From the NCBI RefSeq assembly GCF_051020985.1, contig NC_134999.1:3534001-3598000 (forward strand): a stretch of DNA of 64,000 nt. Reading direction: 5' to 3'. Every line of letters starts with the position of its first letter. Position 1 is the stretch's first letter. The translations under genes and the position numbers were made by a program. The notes beneath the pieces were generated by a model that saw only the letters and a program-made list of their open reading frames with translations, ran no database searches and was not told the origin of the DNA. This document shows, piece by piece, positions 35,690-48,736 of this stretch. This stretch comes from Nomia melanderi. Lineage: Eukaryota; Arthropoda; Insecta; Hymenoptera; Halictidae.

Positions 35690-36310
35690 TAGGGCTCGTT
35701 GTTGCCGTCAGTGACTAATACATGACGTTTCATGCTGTCTTTTATACGCAAAAGGTTGTGCATCACTGCAAAAGAGGAACGTCGTTCACCGGATGCCCTT
35801 CCCCTCCTGCTCGTCCACGTGCATACTCGTATAAGGAGCCTTACACGTACATCTCGCGTGCACCTATACCATCCGACGGATATATCGAACCCTTATGCAT
35901 AATGCATTAAGGGATGACGGGAAGTATGGATATATTACTCGCCAGAGGCCAATGTTATTCTCCCTGGCGTCTCACTGGTTAATGTTGATAAGGAACCAAC
36001 GGTAACCCCGGAGAACGGGCGGAATGAAGACGGGGCGCGTTCATTAAGGCGACACCCCACTCTGTGTTATTCTTCTCCTCTTCGTGCCGCGGAAAAAGGG
36101 CATCCCAGAAATCCCGTGAAATCGCGTTACGATTCCGCGGAGGCAAACTCGCCTGGCGTTTATTCGCTGGGGCATAATATCATCGGAATATGAAGTCACG
36201 GTGATATATCTGGCTCTAATCTCCAGTATAGATGATTGTCACGTACCCTGTTGTACAGGGCGATAAAGGAAAGGCTCCAGGAGCAGCGTTGCGGCGTTCA
36301 ACGGGACGAG
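35690..36310. other. CpG-rich island, candidate regulatory block
   Basis: Long GC-rich stretch including CCGCGGAGGCAAACTCG and GAACGGGCGGAATG. It ends in a perfect 6-3-6 palindrome CCCTGT-TGT-ACAGGG at 36246-36260. No recognisable coding frame. Confidence 0.4.
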
Positions 36311-36362
36311 TGAAACATAACTGATAAATGTAGATCCCAAGATTAATCTGGCTGTGAATTAA

Positions 36363-36596
36363 CCGGTTAACTGCATTTGACGAGTATACGCGTCATCTTA
36401 AAACTCGAAATGATACTAATTTTTAATTAGTTATACTTCCAGATACACATGCAATCCTTCTTCGTTTTGTTCTAGTGTTTCGTTGGAGTATATTATAGGT
36501 CCTTTTGCTCTGCTTTTGATGAGTATACAATTCTTTGTTAGATTTTATTGTGCGCACTATGAGAGATTTTTCAAACTAAATTCCACAGTTAACTGG
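36363..36596 (+). mobile_element. TTAA-flanked MITE, family 1, copy c
   Basis: TTAA at 36359-36362; the left end CCGGTTAACTGC and right end CAGTTAACTGG are near-perfect inverted repeats, and TTAA recurs 4 bp beyond the right end. It aligns with the other family 1 copies, and the subterminal inverted motif TGACG...CGTCA is intact. Confidence 0.85.
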
Positions 36597-36599
36597 TTG

Positions 36600-38800
36600 G
36601 TTAATCGGATACGTACTAGTAAGAGATCACTTGATGGCTAAGGAATTCGATCGACTGAGTATTTTTGGTAAATTTCAGAGTCATCTAATTTTGTTTAGTG
36701 TCATACTAGAATTTTTTATTCTCCAATGAAGTAACGAATGAAGCTACTACTAAAAGATCATTTGATGGCTAGGCTGAGGAATTCAGCTGGTCGATCAGTT
36801 TTCATTTTTATCCGCTGAATTTTCTGTTGATTTTATTTTCTAATTCATGATATTTTCTGGATCACTAATTTACTATTCGTTGATAGGGTTATGTGGAACC
36901 AAACAAAACTAAAAAACTGTAAACTAGAAAAACATCTTTTTTACTGTGCAGTTCCGTTAGACATCAAGACGTTTTCCAACTGTATTTACTTGTAGGATTC
37001 AATTTTAGTTTGCATTCTTCAATAATATCACAGGTTTTAACTATAGCTTATAAATGAGGGAAATTAAATAAAATTGATCAAAGTATATTATTTTTTTATG
37101 TAGATTGTCAGTATTTATGGATAACACTTGATACAAGAATTAATATTAAAAATGATAAGATGTTAAGAAAATTAAACGTTGAATGTTTAAGGTTTAGGAA
37201 GACTATTTATAGGCTACTGGTAGAGAAATGTTAACGATGTGAACTTTATTAATTGTCTACTGTTAAATAATATGTTACCTCTTCACTGTTAAACACATAT
37301 AATTTTAAACACAGAGAATTTTGAGCATATTTTCATAATTTTACTGTAAGGAATAAACATGTACATTATTTAATCTAAAGATAAGTAATACTAATTTCAT
37401 GTCGTTAATGACTTAGACGTTGATGCGACGTTAAACCGTAATTGAAACAGGAGGTTTGTTTTTACATTCATTAAAGAAGTTTTACTTTTTAAGATAGTGG
37501 CGTTTAGATTAAAATCAGTTATTAACTCCATTTTTAAATTAACATTCTGAAAACCCCTTTTTGAAATCATTTTTTATGCTTCGATAAATTATGTACAATT
37601 TTTGTTTCTACTCAAATTTTATCTACATTTTAAATACAATTTTTTCGAAAACATTATTGAATAATAGAATCTACATAATTATTTCTTTAGTATTGTATAC
37701 ACAGATCGTTAAAAGGTTTCACTACCTTTTTTTCCTTTTTTTGGCTTTTATCACCCAATTTTATTTTTAAATAAACTTGGCTATATTCAACAGATTTTAC
37801 ATATAAATAAATGTTGTTACTGATGAAAGTAATTATAGTGAAGTTATTTCAAAACACAAGCAAATAGTGTCATGACAGTTTCTGATAATTACTATATCAT
37901 ATTTCTGGTTGAATTATGAGGAACGAAACTAGTATCACTAAAAAGAATTTTATACAACACTAAAACTTTGTGGAACAGTATTATTAATGTTCTTCTTCGT
38001 AGTGATTTGATTAGCCCAATCATTTTAATACTGTTTCTTGTATGCGTTGCCATAATATTGACTATTTTTCTTTGGTTTGGTCATTTTCCAGATTTAATAA
38101 ATCTTTAAACTCGAGGGAGAAGAATAAGGGCATGCACTCCCATAAACTGAAGTTAAGTCTATGTGGATACATCTGTTCACGTTACGTAAAATAAGGTCAG
38201 GCAATATTGCAGATCAAGATTCCCTGCGTTCATTACTCATTTCTTATACTTCTTGCATTACCGTGCAAGTTATTCTTTGCATAATTTATTCATAAATTAA
38301 AATAAATCTGACAAAAATGGAGTTTTTGAGATGAAATTTTTCCTATGTTTCGCGTGTGCAATATCTTTGCAAATTTTTGGTTGATGTACCGAAAAGATCT
38401 CGATGATAAATGAATTCTTAGTTTATTAATTTCCACATAATAAATGATACACAAACACATATTTTCTAAACCTGCAAGTTTATTTCTTGGTTGAAGTTTT
38501 ATTTGAAGTTTAGTTGAAGTCTTCTCAAAAGTTAATAGGACCTCTTCCCAATCTACCCAGATTGCAATTAATTTTTACTCCTTTCACTGCAATATTTCTG
38601 TTAATTTTATTCAATTATATTGAATTTTCAGAAGTCAAAAATTTAGTTTGCAACAATCTTAAGTAAACTACCCAAGTAGAAAGAAAATAAATTTCGATTA
38701 TAATTTACACAATTTATCACATTTATCATCACAAACATATTGTCTACAAAATTTCAAATAATTATTCTCTAACAAAAATTCAAAGGGATGATAAAAAAAT
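36600..38800. other. AT-rich DNA with one diverged direct repeat
   Basis: 36615-36666 and 36745-36809 share ACTAGTAAGAGATCA / ACTACTAAAAGATCA, TTGATGGCTA, GAGGAATTC-like and TCGA words about 130 bp apart. The rest is unremarkable. Confidence 0.5.
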
Positions 38801-38809
38801 ATACATATA

Positions 38810-39225
38810 CAGTGTACTTTAATATTCCGACATTATGAGATTTTTACTTTGTTAGGTCAATTATTATTCGGACACTTAGTAGTATAGCACCTTTTCTGAG
38901 CGTTTACGCTGAGTTACTTCGAGTTAGAACGCAATGTTTGTTTATAAACACGGTTTACTGTTCAGATGATACTAACAAGCCTTATTTCATCAGTTACTCT
39001 TCGATAATCGTTAATTAAAAGGCAAATCATGTAGACAAATTACTGCCATTCCCAACACGAGTAAGAATACAGTGGCAGATATCGTCAAACGGTTCAAATA
39101 CGAGAACCGTATAGATTCTGTACCCTATAATACTTGATTATGTTTTATGTTTGTTTTGTTAGAAACGAAGTTATGATCTAACAAAGTAACAATCTCATAG
39201 TGTCCGAATATTAAAGTTACTCACT
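38810..39225 (+). mobile_element. Tc1-like transposon relic with HTH remnant
   Basis: The left end CAGTGTACTTTAATATTC and the reverse complement of the right end CAGTGAGTAACTTTAATATTC continue into a TIR of about 45 bp that includes ATGAGATT and TTACTTTGTTAG. TA precedes the left end; the right TA has changed to CA. Codons 39021-39119 read GKSCRQITAIPNTSKNTVAD followed by IVKRFKYENRIDS, the DNA-binding helix-turn-helix of Tc1-family transposases, then stop. The catalytic DDE part is deleted, so this is a non-autonomous relic. Confidence 0.85.
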
Positions 39226-39329
39226 GCATGTATACAAATCAAGATTTTATTGAACAGAGGCAAACGTTTGGAACTCTTTCGACGAGAAACTCCATTAGAA
39301 ACTCGAGGATGGACATTGGTTTATGAATT

Positions 39330-39790
39330 ATAGGCCATTAAATGAAAGAATCAAAGTTTCCCGAAAAGGCGAAAGATCCTTGAGCAACGATTTTACACTT
39401 GCGATGTTGCGAAAACATGGCGTAGTTCTATGTTCCGGAAGAACGTAATGTTTCCGCGCGCAAAATGTCCGGCCAACGGGCAAGGATATTCGGAATTTGT
39501 GTTCTCCGTTTCGCGTTGGTCCTTTGCAATAAACATCACCGTGTTTCATAAAGTTTCGGCGACACCGCTTCCTTTGTTGCCGCCGCGGTAAACACGTAAA
39601 TGCTTCTTTCGCGGCTGGCAAAGTTTGACTGTAAGTCACTATTTACCGTTCCCCCGTGGAATGTTTACAGGCGTGCATGCCGCGGACATTTAGGTAGCGA
39701 ATCAACGTGAACCGGACGCCAGGCTAACGTTTCGTAGAGAGAACTCATCGGATTTATGGCCTGTGGTTGCGGATCAATGAAGAACAAATG
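39330..39790. other. CpG-rich island
   Basis: A 103-codon minus-strand frame (39328-39639) rich in R, C and H has no recognisable domain and lies in GC-rich DNA, so it is not called as a gene. Candidate regulatory block. Confidence 0.35.
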
Positions 39791-40055
39791 GTCACATCGT
39801 GCCGATGAATACATGAATTTTCTACTTGTTGGAAATGCTGCTTTTGTATTATGCGGGGTGTTACTTAAATCGTGGAAATACTGAGAAGGGAGAAAATCTA
39901 TAGGAAAAAATCGGTCGAAAACGTGTAATCAAATTTTGGTGCTTGTGTATTACAGGAACTACCTTTGTTTTTGAGAAATAAAATATTAATAGTGGCAGTA
40001 ATAATAATGATAATAAGAAAATCAATAAATACACCTCATGAACCATAGAAATTAA

Positions 40056-40253
40056 CCAGTTAACTACATTTGACCAGTGTACACGCCATCTTGAAGCTTG
40101 AAATGATACTAGTTCTTTCAATGATGAATTATTTATTTTTTCAGATAAAAATGTAATTCTTCCTTATTTTCCTTTTGTTTCTCATTAAAATACATTTTAG
40201 GTGTATTCGTTCTGTGTTTGATTAATATAAACTTTATGTTTTTATTTCACAGG
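40056..40253 (+). mobile_element. TTAA-flanked MITE, family 1, copy d (3' deleted)
   Basis: TTAA at 40052-40055 and 40254-40257. The left 150 bp match the family; the conserved GAGATTTTTCAAACTAAATT part near the right end is missing, giving 198 bp instead of about 240. Confidence 0.8.
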
Positions 40254-40543
40254 TTAAAGAAATATGGAAATAAGAACACATCAGAGTAATACCAGTAATG
40301 GTAGAGACAGCAGGAGTCACATCAAAATCTCTCACAGAAAACGAAAAAGTAGGAATCAAACCAAACATACGAAGTACAGTCCAAAAGGGAACAGTAATAG
40401 AAATACGTATAATAGTTAAGAAATTGGTGAATCTCCCAAAGTAGATATGATCGCATCCGTACATGGTGTAAACTCAAACGCATGTAGTAGAACTGGGTAA
40501 AAACCGGGAAACCAAAAAGGAAAAAATAATAATAAGATATTAA

Positions 40544-40777
40544 GACATTAAATGCCCTGTCGGTCACTAATGACGGACGCTTCTGAATTGCTTGAAAAAA
40601 ATTACAATATGCAAGATGAGTGCTGTCGACTAAAGATATTTAATAACATAAATAACTTAATAATAGTGTAATTTAAGAACTCTGATGCCAAATAATTAAT
40701 AATTCTTTCCAATTACCTTTCCTACGAAGGAAAAAATTATTTACAAAACGTTCAAGATTCTCGTGGCGCTTAACGCG
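40544..40777 (+). mobile_element. TTAA-flanked MITE, family 6, complete copy
   Basis: TTAA at 40540-40543 and 40778-40781; 234 bp. The left end GACATTAAATGCC and the reverse complement of the right end CGCGTTAAGCGCC form the TIR. A small inverted motif GTCA-CTAA-TGAC lies about 19 bp inside. It is homologous to 21676-21907 and 28706-28892. Confidence 0.8.
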
Positions 40778-41352
40778 TTAATAATGCGTTTTCTATCTAG
40801 TATTAAATATTTTCTAATTAGTAATTAGTAATTTCTAATTACTATTAAATAAATACTAGTCTAGATCTAACCCACATGACTGAACGACGCGACCTTCGCT
40901 TAGGAAACAAAGGTGGTCATTATAATACGTCAGTACCAACATTTTCTGATAGTAAACTTCATTCTTGAGATAATTGGATTTGAATGTGTGTTTGGCGTGC
41001 ATGCATTGATATTTAGAAGTGAAAATTATAAGTTGTGAACAAACTATATTTTCTACTGAATTTTTGATATACAATAATTCCCTTGTAGCCGTATTACCAT
41101 TTTGGAAGTACTGTGTGTAAAGAGTGAATCACCTAAGATGGGAAATTAAAATATCTTCAATGCATTTATTCCAGCAACAAAGTTTAATCTGCTATTACGA
41201 GTAGTTTATACGATTCTCTTAAATATTTGTACAATGTTTTCATACTTTTAATCTCTTGTAGAACATTGAACCTTTTTCATTTTAGCAAATTTCGATATGT
41301 CGTATAATCTACAATTATAGTTCGAAACTTTGATCGTTTCGTTACGATGAAG

Positions 41353-41379
41353 TTAACCGCCAGTAGACAACCCTTGTCT
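41353..41379. mobile_element. Orphan TTAA-type end with 6-3-6 palindrome
   Basis: TTAA (41353-41356) followed by CCGCCAGT and then AGACAA-CCC-TTGTCT (41365-41379). It has the same architecture as the MITE ends here, but no partner end was found. Confidence 0.4.
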
Positions 41380-43978
41380 GGGACAGTTGAATCGCGATTC
41401 TGTACTTTGCTACGAATCGTCTGTAACATCTGTTACTTTATCATAATATGCAAATTATCGTCTTTATATTCAAGTTATGCGAAGTTAACATGTAATGAAT
41501 TGTAAAGAAGTATGCGTATACAATAATCGAAGTTTAAAATAAGATTAGTCGTGGTGTATCTTTCATTTTCAATTTAATACATATGAATATTATTCAGTCT
41601 ACGTTAATTTAACTAAAATACTATATTTTGCTTATGAATATATGTAATCTTAATAAAAAAATTACTTTTATTTAGAAAATTATAAATAAAGTAACTCTTA
41701 AGAACCTAAAGGAATTAAATAAGGTAAGAGGATTTATTTCGAATAAAGAGGTCGAAGGTAATATTAACAATGTCTCATTTGGTAGGTTACCAAGAAAAAA
41801 CGTTGCGTACTACACCTTCCATTTTGACCGAGGGACATTTACTGAGAAGATTATAATTATGAAATTTCTTCTATTCTTTCCTGTCAAGCATAGACAATTT
41901 TAGAGATGATTTTACTGAAAATTGGTTTTAAAGAATAGAAGAACCGTTTAATGGTGGATAGATATAATCAATTTCAGTAACAGAAGGATTGAACACGATT
42001 GAAGCTTCAAAGTTGGTGTAACTCTTGTATTTCTTAGTGAATTATCATCTATTAGTAGTTTAATTAATACTACCTTATTATTATTGCAAATTTACTTGGT
42101 CGAAAGCCATATTCCTTGCCGCAGCCAAGTGTTGTCGCAATTTTACACATGAGGACACTTAATTAACCCTTTCGCTTCAGTATCAAATGCGAAACGCTTG
42201 GAATATGCTGGCGCACAAAGTTTCTCTGTTAGCTTCACGATGTATAATACTGTCTGGTTATGCTTTCTTGAGCGTAGATGTGCGTTAGCTTTCTTTGCAA
42301 GTAAACGCTTCGCTTGTATAATGCGTAGATATGTTTGCGCCATATAAAGGAATTACCGAGTTCTATTACGAGAACCGAGAGGAACAGATGCAACGAGGAA
42401 ATGAATGACTGTTTTGCCAGGGCACGGAGTGCTGAAAAGATGAGAAAGCTTTAACACTGCAATCGTTGTAAGTGGCTATTTTCTGTCGGAAAAAATAAAG
42501 TTAAATGCTTGTTGTGAATAATAGGAAAGATGTGAAAAACATATATGCAAAGGGTATATCGTGAAGAATATATACCTAAGTGAATAACAACAGGTTAAAA
42601 GTAAAGTACTTTAATCGTTTGTTTAAATTTAAGTGTTTTAAGATTAATGGCTTTTTAATGAGGTTTAATGATTTACTTAAACTACTATTAAAAAAATGTT
42701 CTTTTTCTTGTTTATATTTGTCTGGTATATAATTATGTAAATTAAAAAATGTATGGAAATTTGCAGTGTAATCATAGATTGGAGAATAAAAAGATCAATT
42801 TCTATTAAAATTTCCTCTTGTATCGATGAAGAATTAATTGCTGAATGGAGAACTATTATTTCTTTGAAATTCCATGAACGTTAGATAAATTTAGTGATAA
42901 ATTAGTGATGAAACTTAAATATTAATGATACTGAAAAGTTGTAGCGATTAATGTAACGAAGCAAGTATAAAGGTACATGGATATGCTTTATAATTTCATG
43001 TATATTTTACACATTTTTATACATTGAAAACTATTGTACAAGTGTAATTCTTCTTGTTTGCTATTCTGTAATTATTTAGCACCAGACCATCTTTTGAACA
43101 TTAATGCATTTTCTCATATCTTCTGATATATCCATCTAGAAAACTGCAGTAGGTGTAAATGTGTTTCTTAAAATGAAAGTTCTTCAGTCTCTAAAAAACA
43201 ATGCGAAAAAATTACTGTTCGTTGGTTAACAAATGTTCCCCATTACCTTACAGAAATTCCATAAGGTTGCACGGAGTATCAAGAATTATTAAAATTTCAT
43301 TTTAATGTTTTTGTATACATCTATTAGGGTTTTTAAGATATAATAGATAAAATGTTTATGTTATTATTATTTGTACGCTTACGCTTCGGTGGGAAAAATG
43401 CAAAACTCGAAATTATTTCCCACAAAACGTAATGTCTACAATTCGTTGAGCGGGTGTCTAGGTTTACGCTACGGTCGAAAGGAATGCTGCCACTTTTCAG
43501 GTATTTATTGGCATGTTTGGCTTTACGACTTTCCTTTAAGGACTTCGGTACAGTTGAAAAATAATAGTTTTGTTTTGGTAAAGAAAACAGACTGGCTGCA
43601 TTTTAATAACGCTACATACGCCACGGAAAAGCAGTACTAACTGTTTTTCAAATTCCACTGTGTTACATTTTATCAGTTAGAGAATAACAACGAATAGATA
43701 ATTATGTAATTATATACAATAACATGCGATATGTTTCGTCATTGTGAGCGAAGAACTTTCTCTCGTTTTTTTCCGTGCATAGTTCATTTTATGAGACCGA
43801 TGATTTCATTTTTAAATCTTTCATTCCGAATGATACACATGGGTGTGACGAACATTTCAAATTACCGGGGAGCTAGAAAACGCTTTAAAGATAAAGGAAA
43901 ATGATACCACACGTAAAATTAATTTATGACTTTTATGACTTAAAGTTGCATATAGCTTCAGAGATTTCAGAGATTGTC
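41380..43978. other. AT-rich DNA, nothing firm
   Basis: TTAACCCTTTCGC at 42163 may be another orphan piggyBac-like end. The 89-codon frame at 43371-43640 has no recognisable domain. Confidence 0.45.
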
Positions 43979-44013
43979 AAAGATTTTTGAAATTAAACTC
44001 CACAATTAACAGG
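43979..44013 (+). mobile_element. Family 1 MITE right-end remnant
   Basis: AAAGATTTTTGAAATTAAAC and CCACAATTAACAGG match the family 1 right terminus; the rest of the element is absent. Confidence 0.5.
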
Positions 44014-44300
44014 TTGATCTTTTGTTGCGTGTATCACACGATGGACTCGGTTTCTTGAATATTTGATGTTTGTGTGTCAACCTGGTCTGTCCAATTATTG
44101 TTCTGAAAGCACATGAGTTATTGATGTGACCGTTATCAGCTTACTTAGACCTATTTGACACTTATCACTCCATGAATATCATAGAACGATTGCCAGTTGC
44201 TCTAAATAAATTTTGTTAGTTTCAAAGAGGAAATTCAATTATGAACGTTTGAAAAGCATAAAATGATATAAAAAATAGGAAATTTTATGTATCCGTGTTT

Positions 44301-44336
44301 AGCAGTGAGACTGCTAAATGGAGCGACAAGGGTTAA
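44301..44336. mobile_element. Orphan TTAA-type end with 6-3-6 palindrome
   Basis: AGCAGT-GAG-ACTGCT (44301-44315) lies exactly 17 bp inside GGGTTAA (TTAA 44333-44336). Read in reverse it is TTAACCCTTGTCGCTCC, a piggyBac-like terminus. The other end was not found. Confidence 0.5.
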
Positions 44337-44479
44337 TAATATGAAAAATGTACATCTAATCAAGATGTATACGTAGCCAACGCGTACAGCAAGAATTAAC
44401 GAAATAGATAATGAATGAATGAACAAAGATGAAAAGTAAGATCGATTTTCTGGAAACGTTGATTGGTTGACTTGTGGTG

Positions 44480-44870
44480 TTTCTGAATTCATGGCTTCAA
44501 TCGTCGAAGCGCTGTTAATACATAATATTTCACGAGTCTGTTCAATTTCTGTCTTTCACGTCGGATTTGCTCCTCGAATGAAATACCGATGACGAGTCCT
44601 TCCGGTCGGGTTTCTATAATTCTTGTGGTAATTACGGGGCAAAGGTCGAGTAACGAAGAGATTCTGAAAGGACATGGAATGTTCGTCGGTGCGCTGTCAA
44701 TGCACGTTCGGGGAGACTGGTAAGAAACGATTGAACCAGAAGGAAAGAGGGACAGAGACACAGCGAGCGAGGGAGAGAGAGTTTTGCCCCGCAATGCGGC
44801 ACGACTTCTGATCCGATTGCGAGCTCAGTCAGCGTCCTCGGGAACAGCCGGAATTCGCTCACTTCCCGGT
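44480..44870. other. CpG-rich block with purine tract
   Basis: GC-rich DNA with a GA-rich run at about 44745-44782. Two minus-strand frames (76 and 101 codons) are unrecognised. Candidate promoter or regulatory block. Confidence 0.35.
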
Positions 44871-44879
44871 ATTACTATA

Positions 44880-46269
44880 ATATTTGTAGATACTTCCCCA
44901 ATGCGAGAACAAATTATAATGTTGATACAATAGGGGTAATAAAAAATGTCAGGTTCATTTTCTTTTTAATTCCTTTGTCTAATAAGTTAACGCTACACCG
45001 TTCTATGGCACCGTATTAAAGTTATATTTGTATCGTGATTGGTCGTACCCATCTACCGTGTAAATCGAGAGTTAGATGTATCGGCAAAATTTCGTGCACA
45101 TCAGGTGACAGGATCAAGAAAAATAAAACAAGTATAAACAAGCACATTATTTATGGGATGGCACAATATTCATTTATTTGTACAAGGTCCTAACGAGAAT
45201 GGTGAGTAGATTGTATTATTTATAATATTTTCAAGATTATCGTGTATCGATAAATTCTATTAAACATTGGTTATTTTTTATTGATCACACAAAAGGCAAT
45301 TAGTGTTATGCTCACTTGCTATTGCAGTAATTGCATCGTGTACATATGTATATAAACACTTCGACTGTATTTCTGCAGTATTTAATTATAAAAATAAGGT
45401 CATGTTTATAACAATAGAATATCTTGCTAAAAATAGTACAATTTTTATAATTTACCAGTTTATGTATTTATGATGAATGTTCAAAAATAATGACTAACGT
45501 ATTACTTTATTTCATTTATAATACAACCAGTACAGTCGTTTCATTAAGTTAAAATGCTTCAAAACAAATGTACTTTTCTACTTTCTATCTTAAGGTTATA
45601 CGAATGATTGAACATTATAAAAGTCAAAGACAAAAAGGGAATAAATAAAGTTGGAGTAGAAAAAAGAAAAAAAGGACTGAAATTGCAAAAAAAAGAAGCA
45701 GCAAAGCAATCTGAATAAGTAATAAAGGAAAATGAAATTGGGTAAAAAGCACAAAGGTGAAAAAGTCAGAGAGACAGAACAAAAAGACAAAGCGAAAAAT
45801 CCCTTCAGGAATACAGCTTTAAAATTATATTAGATAAAATGTGGACAATTGAATTGCATCCTAAATTTTTACAAAATATAGGTACTAATACATAATTAAT
45901 TAATAATGATGTGTTCCTTCCAACTCGGTGTATCATATTATTTTTCAGATTATATGTTCACATTATTTACATTACACTGTGCTTTTAATTTATAACTTTT
46001 GTAACCTTCAAAGGAACCAAACGATTGTTTCTTTTCGTTTATGTTTCCTGGTAGTTTATCATGGGTACAATGTTAATTTCAAAATGTCTAATAAATGTTT
46101 AAGGATTTCAAAACTTTCAACAGAAGATATGAGTGGAGTTTATTTCGGCAAACATAAATTTCTTATTTACGTAATAGATATTGTAATCGTTTTATTCGGA
46201 TATTCGTTATACCCGGAAAGATTTATTTCTCATTGCCATTCAGGTGTAATTACGTACTGCAAAAAATAG
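44880..46269. other. AT-rich DNA with a purine-rich run
   Basis: 45640-45800 is almost entirely A and G on the plus strand. The 113-codon frame at 45928-46269 has no recognisable domain. Confidence 0.5.
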
Positions 46270-46690
46270 TTCATTTGATGAATCCCTAAGAGGTACGTGC
46301 CATTTGCGAACGCATTAGCGAATATTTATGGAGACGTTAAAAGGATGAGCCTTAATGACTCGAGGCATTAGCTTTACATACCGAAGACGCGATCGGGAGT
46401 AAGGAAACAGTCAACTGAATTCTTTTGTTACGAATCGTTATTATTCTCCGTTAGAAGCACGAAAGCAATTACTGTAAACTCGAGCGGCTCGAATGGCGAA
46501 ACTAAAGGTTAATTCGAGGACAAGCGGAGCATTTCGGATAAATGTTTTCCGAACAAATTGCTTTTATAATCGGTTCGATTGTGATAATGGCCGACCAAGT
46601 GTTTTCTTAATTGAAAAGCGAAAGCTTGGTAAGAGGTTAGTATGGAAATGCAGATGCTTAAAAAGCACTTCGCGCGATAATTAATAAGTA
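46270..46690. other. Moderately CpG-rich block
   Basis: Higher GC than its flanks; frames on both strands are short and unrecognised. Confidence 0.3.
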
Positions 46691-48189
46691 CACAAGAAAA
46701 TAACGAATTTGTTATAAATAATAACAAAAGAGAATTTTTCTGTATCCTCTGTTCAATTTCAATAGTATTCGCTATAAGAAAGAAATTTTTCTATATCTGC
46801 ACGAATAGTAATATTAAAACATAATTAAAAAATAAAAGATTTATTATTACTTTATATTTGTTATTTTAATATATCAAACATCGTACAATACAATGCGTTG
46901 CTGAACTTTTTGGTTTCATTACCTCTGTATGAAATTCATCGGATACACGTACTTTTGCGTGCCTGCTGATTACACACTATTTCTCCTAGTAATAGCCACA
47001 CATAATGGTGAGCTATTACCTGTTTTCCAGCGGTTGAATTATTTCGTAACTAGCAATTTATTTCAAATTATTGTGGAATACCTCTGCTATTGTTAGTAAA
47101 CATTAACAATAAAACTCTTTATCGTACTTTCTACCCTAGTTTGTGCTGTACTCTACATTCTTATAGCAGTTCCACAAAGAAGAATCCAAGGATTTGGAAT
47201 TAATGGGGCATTCTTGTTTGAAGAGGTTGTTTCGTGGTGATTTTTAAGTTACTATAAGAGTACAAAGTAAAAAAATAAAAAGTTTTGAATTTTGCATGCA
47301 TGTTTACTTATACTTTAAAAACATACAGGAAAATTTTTATGCAATTTTGGTACATATTAATAAAGTTATTACATATTGAGTGTAATGTTGCATTTTGAAT
47401 AGCTGCTATAATATCTCAATAATGAGTAAATCGATTTGTTTAAAATTTTACATATATCTAAAGTATGTGTCCCTTTATAGTCCGTAGTAAAATTACGTCA
47501 CTATCCAGAAGAGCTTTTTTTATTAAATAATAAAAATAAAATTTTTATGACGCAAAGAATTTTTCGTTTTATGTGACCGCCATTCTGTTAAAACATATTT
47601 TTTTGTTTTACTTTATTACAAACTATAACCATATTTATGTAGATTAAAATTATTTTTCACTTCTATAGTTCAAATAAATATAATAAACTAAATCTTGACG
47701 GCCATATAGGATGAAATGTTACACCTAATATTTAACAAATTTACAAATATGCATAAGAATGTTATATAAATTTTACTGTATATCATTGAAATACAAATTA
47801 TATATGCATAAAAAATTCTGAGTTTTTCTTTTCAATCTGAAGGGAATCTAACTGTTGTCAGAAAACGACCTCCAAACAAGAATACCTCCTTAAGAATCCA
47901 TAAGTCACAGATAAATTAATTTTCAATCCACATTTGTTGTAAAATTTCAAAGACTTCATACCACCTTCCACCTCTTTATACTTACTATCAGTCGCCAATC
48001 AATGAATTAAAGTTTAATAAAAAACTCAATCCGTAAAATTCCATCCCCGAAAACATCTACAAGAATCCAAACATTCCAACGGTCCTAAAAAACATCGTCA
48101 TCGAAATCCTCAAAAACACCAATCCGCCTCAAGTAAAATTCAATCACATCTTATCCCAATGATCATCGCAAGGCATTTAATCCACCACC
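46691..48189. other. AT-rich DNA, nothing recognised
   Basis: No supported feature. Confidence 0.6.
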
Positions 48190-48735
48190 ATCTGAATTTA
48201 AACAAAAGGACAGCACCGGAGAGTGACGGTGCAAAGGAAGGGTGCAGTGTCCAGAAGTAGCAGAAGCATCAGCAGCATATTTCGGGTTCCCTTGCGTCCG
48301 AGCCGAACAAATATCGGAACGATGGCCGTGTACGCTCGAAAAGTGGAACTTCGACGAGTTCGTTCCGATCGTAGACAAAGGAAAAGAGACGCACAAAAGG
48401 ACGAGGGAATGCGGCGACCTGGCGTAGCGTGGCGCGGTGCGGCGGCCGATGACAGAGGTCGCAACGATGGACAACAACGCGATGGAGGAGTCGACGGGTT
48501 AGCCCGGGCCACGGAGCGAAAGAGGGTGGCAGCGTGGGGGTAGGTCGGAGGACACTCAGCACCGGTGGCTGGAATCCCGTAATTTCTGCAACAAAGCGAG
48601 CCGTCCATCTCGTCGGTGTAGACGGCACGCCGCTGCACCGCCCTTCGTGTAGAGGGTTATTAGATCGTCGTGATGAACGAGCCCCGTTGCCACGCCGACT
48701 TCGGACGGTGCATCGCGGGGGACGCACAGCTTGGA
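48190..48735. other. CpG island
   Basis: Probably the most GC-rich stretch of the window. Frames up to 152 codons are open in several frames on both strands, with no domain, so composition explains them. It contains a 26-bp motif (48656-48681) that recurs at 54758-54783. A promoter or first exon is possible. Confidence 0.5.
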
Positions 48736-48736
48736 T

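Noticed and set aside
41494..41515. TGTAAAGAAGTATG resembles miR-1
   Set aside because: The 5' seed is altered and no pairing arm is present upstream or downstream.
45928..46269. 113-codon plus-strand frame
   Set aside because: AT-rich composition, no domain and no supporting signals; its length is within chance expectation for 64 kb.
48198..48727. Minus-strand frames of 146 and 152 codons
   Set aside because: Several frames on both strands are open at once in a CpG island, the composition is P/R/S/C-rich, and no domain is recognisable.
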